Positions 26,259 to 36,087 are shown, counted from the first letter of the stretch. The stretch is DNA of 64,000 nucleotides from Duganella levis (GCF_009857605.1 NZ_WWCT01000021.1:84058-148057); one strand, 5' to 3'. Numbers and translations: made by a program. The notes: generated by a model not told the origin, from the sequence alone.

Positions 26259-27020
26259 ATGATCAAGCCTATTTTTGCCACTGCCATGCTTGCGCTGAGC
26301 GCTGCGGCCTTCGCACCATCTATCGCCTCCGCACAAGTCGGCGTGAGTGTCGTGATCGGCAATGCGCCACCTCCAGTACGATATGAAACCGTGCCGGCAC
26401 CACGCCGCGGCTACGTCTGGGCGCCAGGTTACTGGAACTGGGACGGCCACCGCCATGCATGGGCAGGCGGCCACTGGGAACGTGAACGCGTCGGCAGCAG
26501 CTGGCGTCCAGCGACCTGGATTCGCGATGGCGGCGGCTGGCGCTTCGATCCGGGCGGCTGGTATGTCGTCAGCGGTCCATCGCGCGGCGACTACATCACC
26601 GTTGCACCGCCACCACCACGCTATGAAGTGATCCCTGCTCCGCGTCCAGGCTTTGTGTGGTCGCCAGGTTACTGGGACTGGCGCGGCAACCGTCACGAAT
26701 GGATAGGCGGGAACTGGATCGCATCGCGTCCGGGCTACGTCTACTCGCAACCGCGCTGGGCACAGCGGGATGGCCACTGGTACCGCGAAGAGGCACGCTG
26801 GGAGCGCGGCCCGAACGGCGACCGCGATCACGACGGCATTCCGAACCGCTACGACCGTCACGACGGCCGCGACGACCATCGCGGTGATCACCGTGGCGAC
26901 AATCGGGGACGCGGTGACCGCGACCATGACGGTGTTCCCAACCGCTATGACCGCGACCGCGATGGCGACGGCGTTCCTAACCGCTACGACAACCATCCAG
27001 ACAACCGTCGCCGCGATTGA
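26259..27020 (+). CDS. YXWGXW-repeat secreted protein with thrombospondin-3-like C-terminal repeats
   Basis: 253 residues, GGAGG before the ATG. Signal peptide about 1-25 (ending ASAQ). Two copies of a Trp/Tyr-rich unit follow: RGYVWAPGYWNWDGHRHAW and PGFVWSPGYWDWRGNRHEW, with intervening GGHWERERV/GGNWIASRP elements, the YXWGXW pattern seen in secreted proteins of proteobacteria. The last 75 residues are Asp/Arg/His-rich with three DxDHDGxPNRYD-like units (about 182, 216, 230) that resemble calcium-binding thrombospondin type 3 repeats. It probably works in the envelope or outside the cell; ligand unknown. Its stop overlaps the next ATG (TGATG at 27018-27022). Confidence 0.85.
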   Translation: MIKPIFATAMLALSAAAFAPSIASAQVGVSVVIGNAPPPVRYETVPAPRRGYVWAPGYWNWDGHRHAWAGGHWERERVGSSWRPATWIRDGGGWRFDPGGWYVVSGPSRGDYITVAPPPPRYEVIPAPRPGFVWSPGYWDWRGNRHEWIGGNWIASRPGYVYSQPRWAQRDGHWYREEARWERGPNGDRDHDGIPNRYDRHDGRDDHRGDHRGDNRGRGDRDHDGVPNRYDRDRDGDGVPNRYDNHPDNRRRD

Positions 27021-27706
27021 TGGGCACTATGGAGTTTGACACGCTGGCCACGGCCGCCTTCAAAGGCGAGCGCGTGGCCGCGCGCCGTTTGGCGGCACGC
27101 ATGCAGTTGAGTGAGGCGCAGGCCTTGTTGCAGGTGCTGACCCTGGCCGCCGGTGCGCTGGGACTGGCGCACCTTCTCGCCGAGCGCGAAGCCTTGCGCC
27201 TGCGTGATGAAGAGCGCCGCCAGTCCAGGCAAGCCGCCAGCGCGCACAAGCTGGCGGTACGCAAAGCGGGCATGCAGCCTTCTGCGGCAGCGTGGCGCGG
27301 CTGGTTTGACGGTTCGGCGCATCCGAATCCAGGCCAGATCGGCATTGGCGCCCTACTCTGCGGACCGGATGGCCAGCGCGTGGAAATCAGCCGCCGCGCG
27401 GGATATGGCAACAGCAGCGAAGCGGAATATCTGGCGCTGACGGCGTTACTGGAAGCAGCGCGCGACCATGGCGCGCATGGCCTGCTGGTCTACGGCGACA
27501 GCCAGGTCGTGGTCAACGACGTGAATCTCGGCGCAGCACGCGGCGCCAAGGGACTGGAAGAGTATCGCGCGCGTGTGGTGTCGCTGATGGCGGCGCTGGG
27601 CGAAGTCCAACTACGCTGGATTCCACGTCACCGCAACGGTGCGGCGGATCAACTGTCACAACAAGCGATACCGCGCCGGGATCAGACGCCAGACCTCATC
27701 TGGTAA
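27020..27706 (+). CDS. RNase HI-like protein with N-terminal extension
   Basis: 228 residues. The C-terminal 140 residues carry RNase H catalytic acids: FDGSAHPNPG (first Asp), NSSEAEY (Glu), VYGDSQVVV (second Asp) and RHRNGAADQLS (last Asp). The first 85 residues are helical and lack the usual hybrid-binding motif. It resembles plant-type/viral-type RNase H domain proteins found as extra copies in bacteria that also have RnhA. ATG overlaps the previous stop, so it is coupled to the YXWGXW gene, an odd functional pairing that may be incidental. Confidence 0.85.
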   Translation: MGTMEFDTLATAAFKGERVAARRLAARMQLSEAQALLQVLTLAAGALGLAHLLAEREALRLRDEERRQSRQAASAHKLAVRKAGMQPSAAAWRGWFDGSAHPNPGQIGIGALLCGPDGQRVEISRRAGYGNSSEAEYLALTALLEAARDHGAHGLLVYGDSQVVVNDVNLGAARGAKGLEEYRARVVSLMAALGEVQLRWIPRHRNGAADQLSQQAIPRRDQTPDLIW

Positions 27707-27737
27707 GATAATATTCTTTGGTTGACCTTATTGCACA

Positions 27738-28478
27738 ATGAAATCGCTCCTCTTTTGCACCAGCTTCATCAGCGGCAACGAAGCCTGGGAAACCCGCTAT
27801 CAACGCTGGCTCGACTATTATCGAGACGTGCCGATCAATGCGGTGAAGAAGATCATGATCGACGATGGTTCGCCTTTCCTGCCGAGCGCCAGCCTCATCA
27901 AGACGATTTCGCATACCGCCCCGGTGGCGGCTGAAACAGACGCGCACCTGATTGTCCGCTTCGATAACAACCTGGGCCGCCAAAGCATCAAGGATTATCC
28001 GGGCTGGTGGCGCAGTTTTCTGCACTCGATCGAGATCGCCGACGAACTGAGCGTCGACAAAATCATCCATATCGAATCGGACGCGTTCATCCTGAGTCCG
28101 CAACTGGTCGATTTTCTGAACGAGGTGCGCGATGGCTGGCACGTCTTGTGGTCGCCGCATAACGATTTTCCGGAGACAGCCATCCAGGTGATTTGCCGCG
28201 ACCAGTTCGATATTTTCCGGAACTTCAAGCAAAAAAATCCGGCACTGCGCTTCCACGATTTCGCCGAGCGTGTGTTGCCATTCACCGATGTGCACCGCGA
28301 ATTCAAGGGTGACCGTTACAGCGAATTCAAGCGCAATCGCGGCATCTTCCGATCAAAGAAGTTCAATTTCCTGCCCATCTTCGAATGGGACTTCTTCAAC
28401 GAGCCAGTGCCGCCGGACGCCGACTTCGCCACCCAGGGCGTGACGCGCCAGAAATTGGCGTACCGGCGCCACGGCTGA
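27738..28478 (+). CDS. Conserved hypothetical protein, possibly glycosyltransferase-like
   Basis: 246 residues. The N-terminus MKSLLFCTSFI followed by VKKIMIDDGS and later KIIHIESDAFIL with an acidic ESD triad is reminiscent of GT-A fold sugar transferases, but no family can be named. There is no membrane segment. No good Shine-Dalgarno is visible upstream. The genes on either side offer no sugar-related context. Function open. Confidence 0.65.
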   Translation: MKSLLFCTSFISGNEAWETRYQRWLDYYRDVPINAVKKIMIDDGSPFLPSASLIKTISHTAPVAAETDAHLIVRFDNNLGRQSIKDYPGWWRSFLHSIEIADELSVDKIIHIESDAFILSPQLVDFLNEVRDGWHVLWSPHNDFPETAIQVICRDQFDIFRNFKQKNPALRFHDFAERVLPFTDVHREFKGDRYSEFKRNRGIFRSKKFNFLPIFEWDFFNEPVPPDADFATQGVTRQKLAYRRHG

Positions 28479-28487
28479 GCGGCAAGT

Positions 28488-30005
28488 TCATCTCAGCACT
28501 TTCAGACGGTCGGCGGCGTGACCGTTCTTCGGATCGAGTTCCAGTGATTTCTGGTAGCTGGCGATGGCGGCGGGCTTGTTGTCGAGTGCTTCATAGCCTT
28601 CGGCCAGGCTGTCGTGCAGGTTGCTGGCGTTCGGATACAGCGATACGCCGAGTTTGAAAATCTCCACCCCGGCCGCCTGTTTATCGGAGCGCAGCAGTTC
28701 GTAGCCCCAGGCGTTGAGGTCGGACTCGGACAACACGAAGGTGCCGTCGCGGCCATGCAGCGCCGTGTAGATCTCCACCGCGTGATCGAAGCCGCGCTTT
28801 GCCAGTTCGGTGGCGAAGCCGGCGCGCGTGGCCACCGGACTGGTATCGGCTGCGCGCGGTTCGTACAAGGCCATATGGCGCGGGGCGCCGTTCTGCGTCG
28901 GCGAGCGCTGTACGAAGGCCAGGCCGGCCGCGTCGTTCTTCAGATAGGCATCGACAAACGCCAGCATGTAGCGCGCGGTCCAGTAGTAGGCCTGCTCCAC
29001 TTCCTCGCGGGTGTATTCCTCAAAATGCGACGGCGGCTGGAACCGCAAGGCTTCCGGCGAAAAGTCGACGTGCACCATCGGCTGCATCACCACCTGATAC
29101 AGCTGCATGTGGCGCGCCGCGTTCAGCAGGCTGAATGAGCTCTCGATACCGCGCTTGTTCAGTTCCGAAATGGTGGCCAGCTTGCGCGAAATGTACAGCC
29201 ACGGAATCGTCAGGCGCGACACGGGCAGCATCTTGGTCAGATCCGGCTCGCGCGTGCCATCCAGGCTGATGACGGCGGAAATGCGATTGTCGGCGGCTGC
29301 CGCAAACAGATTCGTCATGCCACCCCAGCTCCAGCCGGCCGCCGCGATATGGGCGGTATCGGCAAACGGCAGCGCATGTGCGTAAGAGACCAGGAAACTG
29401 ATGTCGCGCGCCTGCGTTTCGGCGCCTTCGCGATCGACCGTCATCAGGTAGCTGCGCGTGCCCAGATTGCGGCTGACGATTACCACATAGCCATGGCTGG
29501 CCAGGTACTCGCCGACATCGGCCGCTTCGTGCGCCGCACTGCCGCCGCCTGGCGCATACACCACCACCGGATATTTACCCGCCAGCGGCGCAGCGTCGCG
29601 CACCGCCCACATGCGCTGGGCAAATTTGGCCTTGGCCTGCGTTTCGCCAATGGCCGCAACGGCCGATTTAAGTTGGTTCGCCACGAAGGCGTCCACCTCG
29701 GATTTGGCGCGGCCGAAATCAATGTCGGTCGCTTCAGTGCGGATGTAGTCGGAATAAGGAAGGCGCGTGCCGGCGTTGGACGCGGCGGGATACCAGATCA
29801 GCGTCTGCACCGGCCGGGCGCGTTCGCCGGTGAACGGCTGGCCGTTGACGACATCGTTTTTCTCGCGATAGCTGCGCGAATAATCGTATTGCTGAACGAG
29901 GCGGAAGCCGACGCCGTGCGGCCCCCGTTCAAGATTGGCAAACCCGGTTTCGGCCCGGACCAGCGGCGCCAGGGCCGCCAGTAACACCAACAGAAAATAT
30001 CGCAT
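28488..30005 (-). CDS. Secreted alpha/beta hydrolase (PAF-acetylhydrolase-like) with TPR-like tail
   Basis: About 505 residues from the ATG at 30005 (GGGAG upstream); an in-frame start at 30020 would spoil the signal peptide MRYFLLVLLAALAPLVRA. The hydrolase core has PVVVYAPGGGSAAHE, the nucleophile elbow AGWSWGGM and SLDGTREPD. Residues about 415-505 form TPR-like helices (LNAWGYELLRSDKQAAGVEIF, EGYEALDNKPAAIASYQKSLELDP). The substrate is unknown; family members act on lipids or plastic-like esters. Confidence 0.85.
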   Translation of the reverse strand: MRYFLLVLLAALAPLVRAETGFANLERGPHGVGFRLVQQYDYSRSYREKNDVVNGQPFTGERARPVQTLIWYPAASNAGTRLPYSDYIRTEATDIDFGRAKSEVDAFVANQLKSAVAAIGETQAKAKFAQRMWAVRDAAPLAGKYPVVVYAPGGGSAAHEAADVGEYLASHGYVVIVSRNLGTRSYLMTVDREGAETQARDISFLVSYAHALPFADTAHIAAAGWSWGGMTNLFAAAADNRISAVISLDGTREPDLTKMLPVSRLTIPWLYISRKLATISELNKRGIESSFSLLNAARHMQLYQVVMQPMVHVDFSPEALRFQPPSHFEEYTREEVEQAYYWTARYMLAFVDAYLKNDAAGLAFVQRSPTQNGAPRHMALYEPRAADTSPVATRAGFATELAKRGFDHAVEIYTALHGRDGTFVLSESDLNAWGYELLRSDKQAAGVEIFKLGVSLYPNASNLHDSLAEGYEALDNKPAAIASYQKSLELDPKNGHAADRLKVLR

Positions 30006-30051
30006 CACACTCCCACGCACATAGCCAAAAAGGCAATGTTACGTGAAAAGT

Positions 30052-31662
30052 TCAGACGCTGCGAGTAATTTGTAGCTGCGGACGGGCCGGACGCGCATGC
30101 GACAGGCGCGGCGTGCCATCGACCTTGAATACGCTGACCGCATGCGCCAGCGCGGCGGCCTGCTGCTGCATCGATTCCGCCGCAGCGGCAGCCTGCTCCA
30201 CCAGTGCCGCGTTCTGCTGCGTCACCGCGTCCATCGAACCGATGGCCTGATTCACCTCGTTGATGCCGGCGCTTTGTTCGCTGCTGGCGGCGGTGATTTC
30301 CGAGATCATGTCGCTGACCTTGTGCACGCTGGCGACGATTTCGTCCATCGTCACGCCGGCGTCGGCCACCAGTTTGCTGCCCTGGTTGACCTTCTCCACC
30401 GAGTCGCCGATCAGCGCTTTGATTTCCTTGGCGGCCGAAGCGGAACGCTGCGCCAGATTGCGCACTTCCGACGCCACTACCGCAAAACCACGGCCCTGTT
30501 CACCGGCGCGCGCCGCTTCCACCGCCGCATTCAGCGCCAGAATATTGGTCTGGAAGGCGATACCGTCGATCACCGCAATGATGTCGACGATCTTGCTGGA
30601 CGACTGGTTGATCGAATCCATGGTGCCCACTACTTGCGCCACCACGGCGCCGCCCTTCACCGCCACCTGCGCGGCCGATGCGGCCAGCTGGTTGGCCTGA
30701 CGCGCATTGTCGGCGTTGTGCTTGACGGTGGAGGTCAGTTCTTCCATCGACGACGCGGTTTCTTCCAGCGCGCCGGCCTGTTGTTCGGTGCGGCGCGACA
30801 GGTCCTGGTTGCCTTGGGCGATTTCGCTCGACGAGGTGGTGATGTGATCGGTACCGGAGCGCACTTCGGTGACGATGCCCAGCAGGCTGGCGTTCATGTC
30901 CTTCAACGCCGTCAGCAACTGGCCGGTTTCGTCCTTGGCGCTATCGTCGATGTGGCCGGTCAGGTCGCCGCTGGCGACGCGGCGCGCTGCCGCTACCGCC
31001 TCTTGCAGCGGACGGACGATACCGGTGGTCAGCAGCCAGGCACTGGTGGCGCCGAATGCCAGCACCAGTGCGGCCAATATGAACAGCAAGCGACGGCTGC
31101 TGTCGGCGATCTCTTCGATGTGAACTGCCGCCGCGTCAATCTTGGCGCGCTGCATTTTCAGCAGTTCGACGATCAATTCCTGGTACTTGGCCGTGCCAGG
31201 CTTGAAAACGTTTTCAAAAATCTTGGTTGCTTCATCCAGTTCGCCGGCGGTTTTCAGCTTGTTGATCTGGTCGCGCGACGACAGGTAGACCTTGCGCTGC
31301 TCGCCGATGCGGGTGAACAGGGCTTTTTCATCTTCATCGCTGATCAGCGTTTCGATTTTTTTCTGCAGTTCGCCGGAAGCGGCGGACGAAGCCTTGGACT
31401 CTTCGGCGAAGTAGGCGCCCAGCGACTGGTCGCTGCTGCGGGCAATCGCGGTGGTGCGGCGGATGCCGCTGTCGATCTTGCCGGACCAGTCGGAGATCAT
31501 GCGTTCCTTGGCCAGCGGATTCTGCATCATTTCGCTGGTGGCCGAGGCCACGCCTTGCAGACGCCACACGCTGATGCCGGTGATCAGCACCGCAAACGCC
31601 AGGATAATCGTGAAGCCCAACGCCAGGCGTTTGCCGATACTGATATTCGCCAACATATTCAT
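30052..31662 (-). CDS. Methyl-accepting chemotaxis protein
   Basis: 536 residues, Tar/Tsr-like layout. First membrane helix about 11-33, a four-helix-bundle ligand domain (about 34-190), second helix about 190-212, HAMP (about 213-265) and a long signalling coiled coil with the hairpin tip IAFQTNILALNAAVEAARAG. Methylation-region helices contain TEQQAGALEETASSMEEL. The C-terminus lacks a clear NWETF CheR-binding pentapeptide. A cheW gene lies just upstream on the same strand, 82 bases away, suggesting a small chemotaxis unit separate from the main che cluster. Confidence 0.96.
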   Translation of the reverse strand: MNMLANISIGKRLALGFTIILAFAVLITGISVWRLQGVASATSEMMQNPLAKERMISDWSGKIDSGIRRTTAIARSSDQSLGAYFAEESKASSAASGELQKKIETLISDEDEKALFTRIGEQRKVYLSSRDQINKLKTAGELDEATKIFENVFKPGTAKYQELIVELLKMQRAKIDAAAVHIEEIADSSRRLLFILAALVLAFGATSAWLLTTGIVRPLQEAVAAARRVASGDLTGHIDDSAKDETGQLLTALKDMNASLLGIVTEVRSGTDHITTSSSEIAQGNQDLSRRTEQQAGALEETASSMEELTSTVKHNADNARQANQLAASAAQVAVKGGAVVAQVVGTMDSINQSSSKIVDIIAVIDGIAFQTNILALNAAVEAARAGEQGRGFAVVASEVRNLAQRSASAAKEIKALIGDSVEKVNQGSKLVADAGVTMDEIVASVHKVSDMISEITAASSEQSAGINEVNQAIGSMDAVTQQNAALVEQAAAAAESMQQQAAALAHAVSVFKVDGTPRLSHARPARPQLQITRSV

Positions 31663-31744
31663 TCTTGCACCTACCTCTCAGAGTAAAACAAAAACAAAAA
31701 CTACGGGATCAGCATCGGGTCATGCCCGGCGTGATGTGGCCGGC

Positions 31745-32239
31745 TTATGCCGCCAGCGCGGTGCTCTCGATCAGTCCCATATCGGCGCTGGACATCAGCT
31801 TGTCGATATCGACCAGAATCAGCATGCGGTCTTCGATGGTGCCGAGGCCGACGATGTGGTCGGTATTCAGGGCCGAACCGATTTCCGGCGCCGGTTTGAT
31901 TTGCTCAGGCAGCAGCGTGGTCACGTCCGACACGCGATCCACCACCATGCCCACCACGCGGTGGCCGATGTTGAGAATGATGACCACGGTGAACTGGTCA
32001 TAGGTCGGGGTGCCCAGGTTGAATTTGATGCGCATATCGACGATCGGCACGATGATGCCGCGCAGATTGACTACGCCCTTGACGAAGCCCGGCGCGTTGG
32101 CGATGCGGGTTGGCGTTTCGTAGCTGCGGATCTCGCTTACTTTTTGAATATCAATGCCGTACTCTTCCTGGCCCAGGGTAAAGGCCAGGTACTCGCCGGC
32201 GGTCGAGGACGTCGCGTGCAATTCGCTTACGTTAGACAT
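31745..32239 (-). CDS. cheW: CheW chemotaxis coupling protein
   Basis: 164 residues from the ATG at 32239, which has AAGGA about eight bases upstream; a longer frame to 32326 has no ribosome site. CheW motifs: EYLAFTLGQEEYGIDIQKVSEIRSY, GFVKGVVNLRGIIVPIVDMR and VVGMVVDRVSDV. It couples MCPs to the CheA kinase. Followed on the same strand by an MCP gene. Confidence 0.95.
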   Translation of the reverse strand: MSNVSELHATSSTAGEYLAFTLGQEEYGIDIQKVSEIRSYETPTRIANAPGFVKGVVNLRGIIVPIVDMRIKFNLGTPTYDQFTVVIILNIGHRVVGMVVDRVSDVTTLLPEQIKPAPEIGSALNTDHIVGLGTIEDRMLILVDIDKLMSSADMGLIESTALAA

Positions 32240-32438
32240 GGGTTTTCCTTCTATGCGATAGTGACTATGCGCAATGTTACCGCAAGTCAAGATCAATAGC
32301 ACCAAATAAATGCACGCCAGCAACAAAATAAACTTAATGCAATTTTCAGATTGACAATTCGGCTACGGTTTTCTCCTGCACAAGGCGCGCCAAGCCTGTA
32401 TCATTTACACAAAATCGACGAATCAATCCGGGAGACCG

Positions 32439-33098
32439 ATGAATAGCTTGCTTACTGGTTGGCACCCGCGCCTGGTCGCCCTGGCCGCTGCGGCACAGGG
32501 CATGGATGGCGCCCACGACACCAACCATTTGCACCGCGTCTGGCGCAACGCCAGCCTGCTGCTGAACGATTATCCCGAGGCCGACGCACTGGTGGTGCTG
32601 GCCGGTTGTTACCTCCATGACCTGGTCAACCTGCCGAAGAACCATCCCGAGCGCCATCTGGCGTCGCGCAAGGCGGCACTGCTGGCCAGCCGCCAGTTGG
32701 CCGAACTGGACTTCCCGCCAAATAAACTGGCCGGCGTCGCCCATGCCATCGAGAGCCACAGTTTTTCCGCCGGCATCCGCGCCGAGACCATCGAAGCTAA
32801 AATCGTGCAGGACGCCGACCGGCTGGATGCGCTGGGCGCGGTCGGCCTGGCGCGACTGTTCTACACCGCCGGCCGCATGGATTCGGCACTGGCGCATCCG
32901 GACGATCCGATGGCGCTGCACCGCGACCTCGATGACAAGGCGTACGCGCTCGATCATATCGACACCAAGCTGGCCACCCTGCCCGGCACCATGCAGACCG
33001 CCGCCGGCCGCCGCCTGGCCGACAACCGGCTGAATGAATTGATCGCCTTCCGCGACAGCTTTATCGCCGAATGGGCCGCCAGCCCGGCCGCGCCGTAA
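32439..33098 (+). CDS. HD-domain phosphohydrolase
   Basis: 219 residues, GGGAG before the ATG. HD motifs: H26 in GAHDTNHLHRVW, the HD pair in GCYLHDLVNLP (about 59-60), H in AIESHSF and D in KIVQDADRLDALGAVG. These are the ligands of a metal-dependent phosphohydrolase of the YpgQ/YedJ type (nucleotide or related substrates). The MFS transporter gene starts 18 bases downstream. Confidence 0.9.
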   Translation: MNSLLTGWHPRLVALAAAAQGMDGAHDTNHLHRVWRNASLLLNDYPEADALVVLAGCYLHDLVNLPKNHPERHLASRKAALLASRQLAELDFPPNKLAGVAHAIESHSFSAGIRAETIEAKIVQDADRLDALGAVGLARLFYTAGRMDSALAHPDDPMALHRDLDDKAYALDHIDTKLATLPGTMQTAAGRRLADNRLNELIAFRDSFIAEWAASPAAP

Positions 33099-33115
33099 CC
33101 AACAATCACGCATAC

Positions 33116-34375
33116 ATGACCACCACTGACACCTCGGCAGCGGCGCCGCTGCCGGTACCGGGCAAGCCGCCGGGTAACCTGAATTTTGTCCTGATCTGCG
33201 TTTTCATCGATATGCTGGGCATCGGCCTGATCGTGCCGGTGCTGCCGGTGCTGGTCGGCGAGTTCACCGGCACGCGCGACAACCAGGCTTACTGGTATGG
33301 CGTGATGAGCGCGGTGTTCGGCTTGATGCAGTTCCTGTTCATGCCGATGCTGGGCGCGATCAGCGACCGCGTTGGCCGCCGTCCGGTGCTGCTGTATTCC
33401 ATGGCCGGCATGAGCATCAACTTCCTGACCACGGCCTGGGCGCCCAATCTGGCCTGTTTGTTCATTGGCCGCGTGATCGGCGGCATGTCGTCGGCCAGCA
33501 TGTCGGTGGCGTCGGCCTATGCATCCGATATTTCGACACCGGACAACCGCGCCAAAAGCTTCGGCAAGATCGGTGCGGCGTTCGGTCTGGGCTTTATTTG
33601 CGGGCCGATGCTGGGCGGGCTCCTGGGCACGGTCGACCTGCATCTGCCGTTCTATGTGGCCGGCGCGCTGTCGGCCGCGAATCTGGTGTATGGCTATCTG
33701 ATGGTGCCGGAATCGCTGCCGGCGGCCCGCCGCGCGCCGTTCAAGCTATCCAAGATCAATCCGCTGGCGACGCTGGCCAAGCTGGCGCGCCGCACCGACA
33801 TCCGCGGCCTGGTGGTCACCTACACGCTGGTGACGCTGGCGGCGATGATGCTGCAAACCACGTGGGTGCTGTACACCACCTTCCGCTTCAACTGGACGCC
33901 GGGCCAGAATGGCGCCGCACTGTTCTGCGTCGGCCTGACGGCGGCCGTGGTGCAGGCCGGCCTGCTCGGCCTTCTGATCAAGCGCTTCGGCGAGGTGCGG
34001 CTGGCGCAACTGGGCATGGTCTCGGGCACGGTCACTTATCTGCTGTATGGCCTGGCCACACAGGGCTGGATGATGTATGTGCTGATCGTCTGTAATGTAC
34101 TGTCGTTTGCGATTGGCCCGGCCCTGCAAAGCATCGTCTCCAAGCACACGCCGGCCGACGAGCAAGGCGAGTTAATGGGATCGCTGCAATCGATCAGCAG
34201 CGTGGGCGTGATCATCATGCCGCTGCTGGGTTCCGCGATCCTGGGGGAAGTCAGTCACCTGCCAGCCGGCGACTGGCGCGTCGGCAGCACCTTCTATCTG
34301 TGCGCCGCCATGCAGGCGATGGCGGTGTTGGTGGCGCAGCGCTACTTCGGCAAGCACAAGGCGGAGGAAGCATGA
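33116..34375 (+). CDS. MFS transporter, TetA-like DHA1 family
   Basis: 419 residues, twelve hydrophobic segments. The MFS motif A is clear in GAISDRVGRRPVLL (loop 2-3), the N-terminal IDMLGIGLIVPVLPVL helix is TetA-like, and GFICGPMLGGLLG resembles antiporter motif C. Likely exports a drug-like compound by proton antiport. ATG at 33116 is preferred over an upstream in-frame ATG within the HD gene. Its stop overlaps the next ATG (ATGA at 34372-34375). Confidence 0.92.
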   Translation: MTTTDTSAAAPLPVPGKPPGNLNFVLICVFIDMLGIGLIVPVLPVLVGEFTGTRDNQAYWYGVMSAVFGLMQFLFMPMLGAISDRVGRRPVLLYSMAGMSINFLTTAWAPNLACLFIGRVIGGMSSASMSVASAYASDISTPDNRAKSFGKIGAAFGLGFICGPMLGGLLGTVDLHLPFYVAGALSAANLVYGYLMVPESLPAARRAPFKLSKINPLATLAKLARRTDIRGLVVTYTLVTLAAMMLQTTWVLYTTFRFNWTPGQNGAALFCVGLTAAVVQAGLLGLLIKRFGEVRLAQLGMVSGTVTYLLYGLATQGWMMYVLIVCNVLSFAIGPALQSIVSKHTPADEQGELMGSLQSISSVGVIIMPLLGSAILGEVSHLPAGDWRVGSTFYLCAAMQAMAVLVAQRYFGKHKAEEA

Positions 34376-35184
34376 AGCTGCGCTTATTGTTGGCGGCGTG
34401 CGCCGTCAGCCTGACACTTGCCTCACACAGTGCCGGCGCCACCGGCTGTTCGCGCGAAATCTCGATGCCGGTATCGGCCAACGGCGCCAGCGTGATCATC
34501 GACGGCACGCATGTGAAAGGCATTTATCCGGATCTGCTGCGCAGTATCGGTCCGAAGATCGGTTGCCGCTTCGTGTTCACCGTGGTGCCGCGTGCGCGCC
34601 AGGTGGCGATGTTCAAGAACGGCACGGCGGACGTGCTGGCGCCGGCCTCGCGCACACAGGATCGCGACCAGGTGGGCACCTTCATCCCGATGATCAATCA
34701 CCGGCCGATGCTGATTTCGGTGAACGCCGGCCGCGCGCCGATCAGCAGTTTGCAGGATCTGCTGGCGCGGCGCGAATTGCGCGTGGCCGTGGTGCGCGGC
34801 TTTGATTATGGCGACAAGTATTCGACGCTGCTCACCGAACTGCAAAAGCAGGGTCGCCTGTTCGTGGAGGTCGACGTGATTGCGGTGGCGCGCCTGCTGC
34901 ACGCCGGCTCGGCCGACGTCACCATCATGGGACCGACGCTGATGGCCGGCGCGATCCGCCGTGAACAACGCGTGCACGGCCTACAGGAGCGGCTGAAGAT
35001 GGAGACCATTCCGGAGCTGCCATGGAGCCAGAGCGGTGCTTATCTCTCCAACGCGCTCAAGCCGGAAGACCACGCCATTTTGCGCGAGGCGCTGGAGAAG
35101 GCCGGCAAATCCAATCATGTGATGGAAGGCTACCTGCACTACTTCCGTCCAGAGCTTCTGACCGACAGCGTGCGTCCGCGTTAA
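34372..35184 (+). CDS. Periplasmic solute-binding protein, SBP_bac_3-like
   Basis: 270 residues. Signal peptide about 1-23 (MKLRLLLAACAVSLTLASHSAGA). The body resembles family 3 amino-acid binding proteins: GIYPDLLRSIGPKIGCRFVF, PRARQVAMFKNGTADVLAPASRT and LRVAVVRGFDYGD. No permease or ATPase gene follows, so it is either an orphan binding protein or a sensor. It is translationally coupled to the MFS gene. The last 4 bases overlap the convergent hydrolase gene. Confidence 0.82.
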   Translation: MKLRLLLAACAVSLTLASHSAGATGCSREISMPVSANGASVIIDGTHVKGIYPDLLRSIGPKIGCRFVFTVVPRARQVAMFKNGTADVLAPASRTQDRDQVGTFIPMINHRPMLISVNAGRAPISSLQDLLARRELRVAVVRGFDYGDKYSTLLTELQKQGRLFVEVDVIAVARLLHAGSADVTIMGPTLMAGAIRREQRVHGLQERLKMETIPELPWSQSGAYLSNALKPEDHAILREALEKAGKSNHVMEGYLHYFRPELLTDSVRPR

Positions 35185-36017
35185 GGTGCTGCCAGCCGGC
35201 CAATGAATTCGCAGTAGGCCGGCTGCACCATCGCATTGGTCAGCACATCGTTATGGCCGGCGCCCGGCACCAGCAGCAGCCGTTTGGAGGATGACGGCAG
35301 CGCCGCGTACACCTGCTTCGCCAGGCGCGGCGGCGTGGTGTTATCCGCCTCCCCTTCCAGCACCAGCGCCGGTCCGGCGTAGCCCGATGCCGCCGCCACG
35401 TTGTCGATATCCTGCAATTCCGGGCTGATCTCCAGTCGCACGAACGGCCATGCATACCATGGCAGCATGGCGTTGCCCCAGTCGCGCGCGTTGGTGGTGG
35501 TCGATTCCAGTATCAGGCCACGCGCGGCGGGACGCTGCTGCGCCACGTAGGCGGCGACGAAGCTGCCGAGCGATTGCCCATGCAGCACCACCTGGCCCGG
35601 ATGCCGCGTATTGGCGTCGTCGAAGATCCGCAGCGCGTCGCTCTTCAGCGTGGCGATGGTCGGCACGCCCTTGCTGCGGCCGTAGCCGCGATAGTCAAAG
35701 ATAGTGACGTCAGCGCCGCATGGGGCAATCGCGCCCAGCACCTCCGCGCCGTGCTGGTCGAGATGGAAGCTGTTGCCGCCGAAGTACAGCACCGTCAGCG
35801 CGTTGCCGGGACGGGTGGCCGAGACGCCGTGCAGTTCCGCATCCGCAGCCGGCAGCGAGACTTTATCGAGCTGCCAGGCTGGTGCGCTGGCGCTGTCGAG
35901 TACGCGCGACGGCGGCGCATCGCCGGGCTTGTCGGCGCGCAGGATATTGCGCTCCCCGACCTGCATCGCACATCCGGACAAGATCAATACGATTACCGCC
36001 AGCCACGCATGCCTCAT
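35181..36017 (-). CDS. Alpha/beta hydrolase lipoprotein
   Basis: 278 residues. Lipobox LSGC at about 13-16 after a hydrophobic stretch predicts lipid anchoring. Hydrolase features: FDYRGYGRSKG, nucleophile elbow HGQSLGS, LVLEGEADNTTP (acid loop) and GAGHNDV (histidine). It looks like the YfhR/BEM46 (ABHD13/17-like) family. Substrate unknown. Confidence 0.88.
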   Translation of the reverse strand: MRHAWLAVIVLILSGCAMQVGERNILRADKPGDAPPSRVLDSASAPAWQLDKVSLPAADAELHGVSATRPGNALTVLYFGGNSFHLDQHGAEVLGAIAPCGADVTIFDYRGYGRSKGVPTIATLKSDALRIFDDANTRHPGQVVLHGQSLGSFVAAYVAQQRPAARGLILESTTTNARDWGNAMLPWYAWPFVRLEISPELQDIDNVAAASGYAGPALVLEGEADNTTPPRLAKQVYAALPSSSKRLLLVPGAGHNDVLTNAMVQPAYCEFIGRLAAP

Positions 36018-36087
36018 TTCCCGCTCCTGTTTTTAAATGTACAATTCAATATACAACAACAAAAACTTACTGTAAAACGATAAATTT

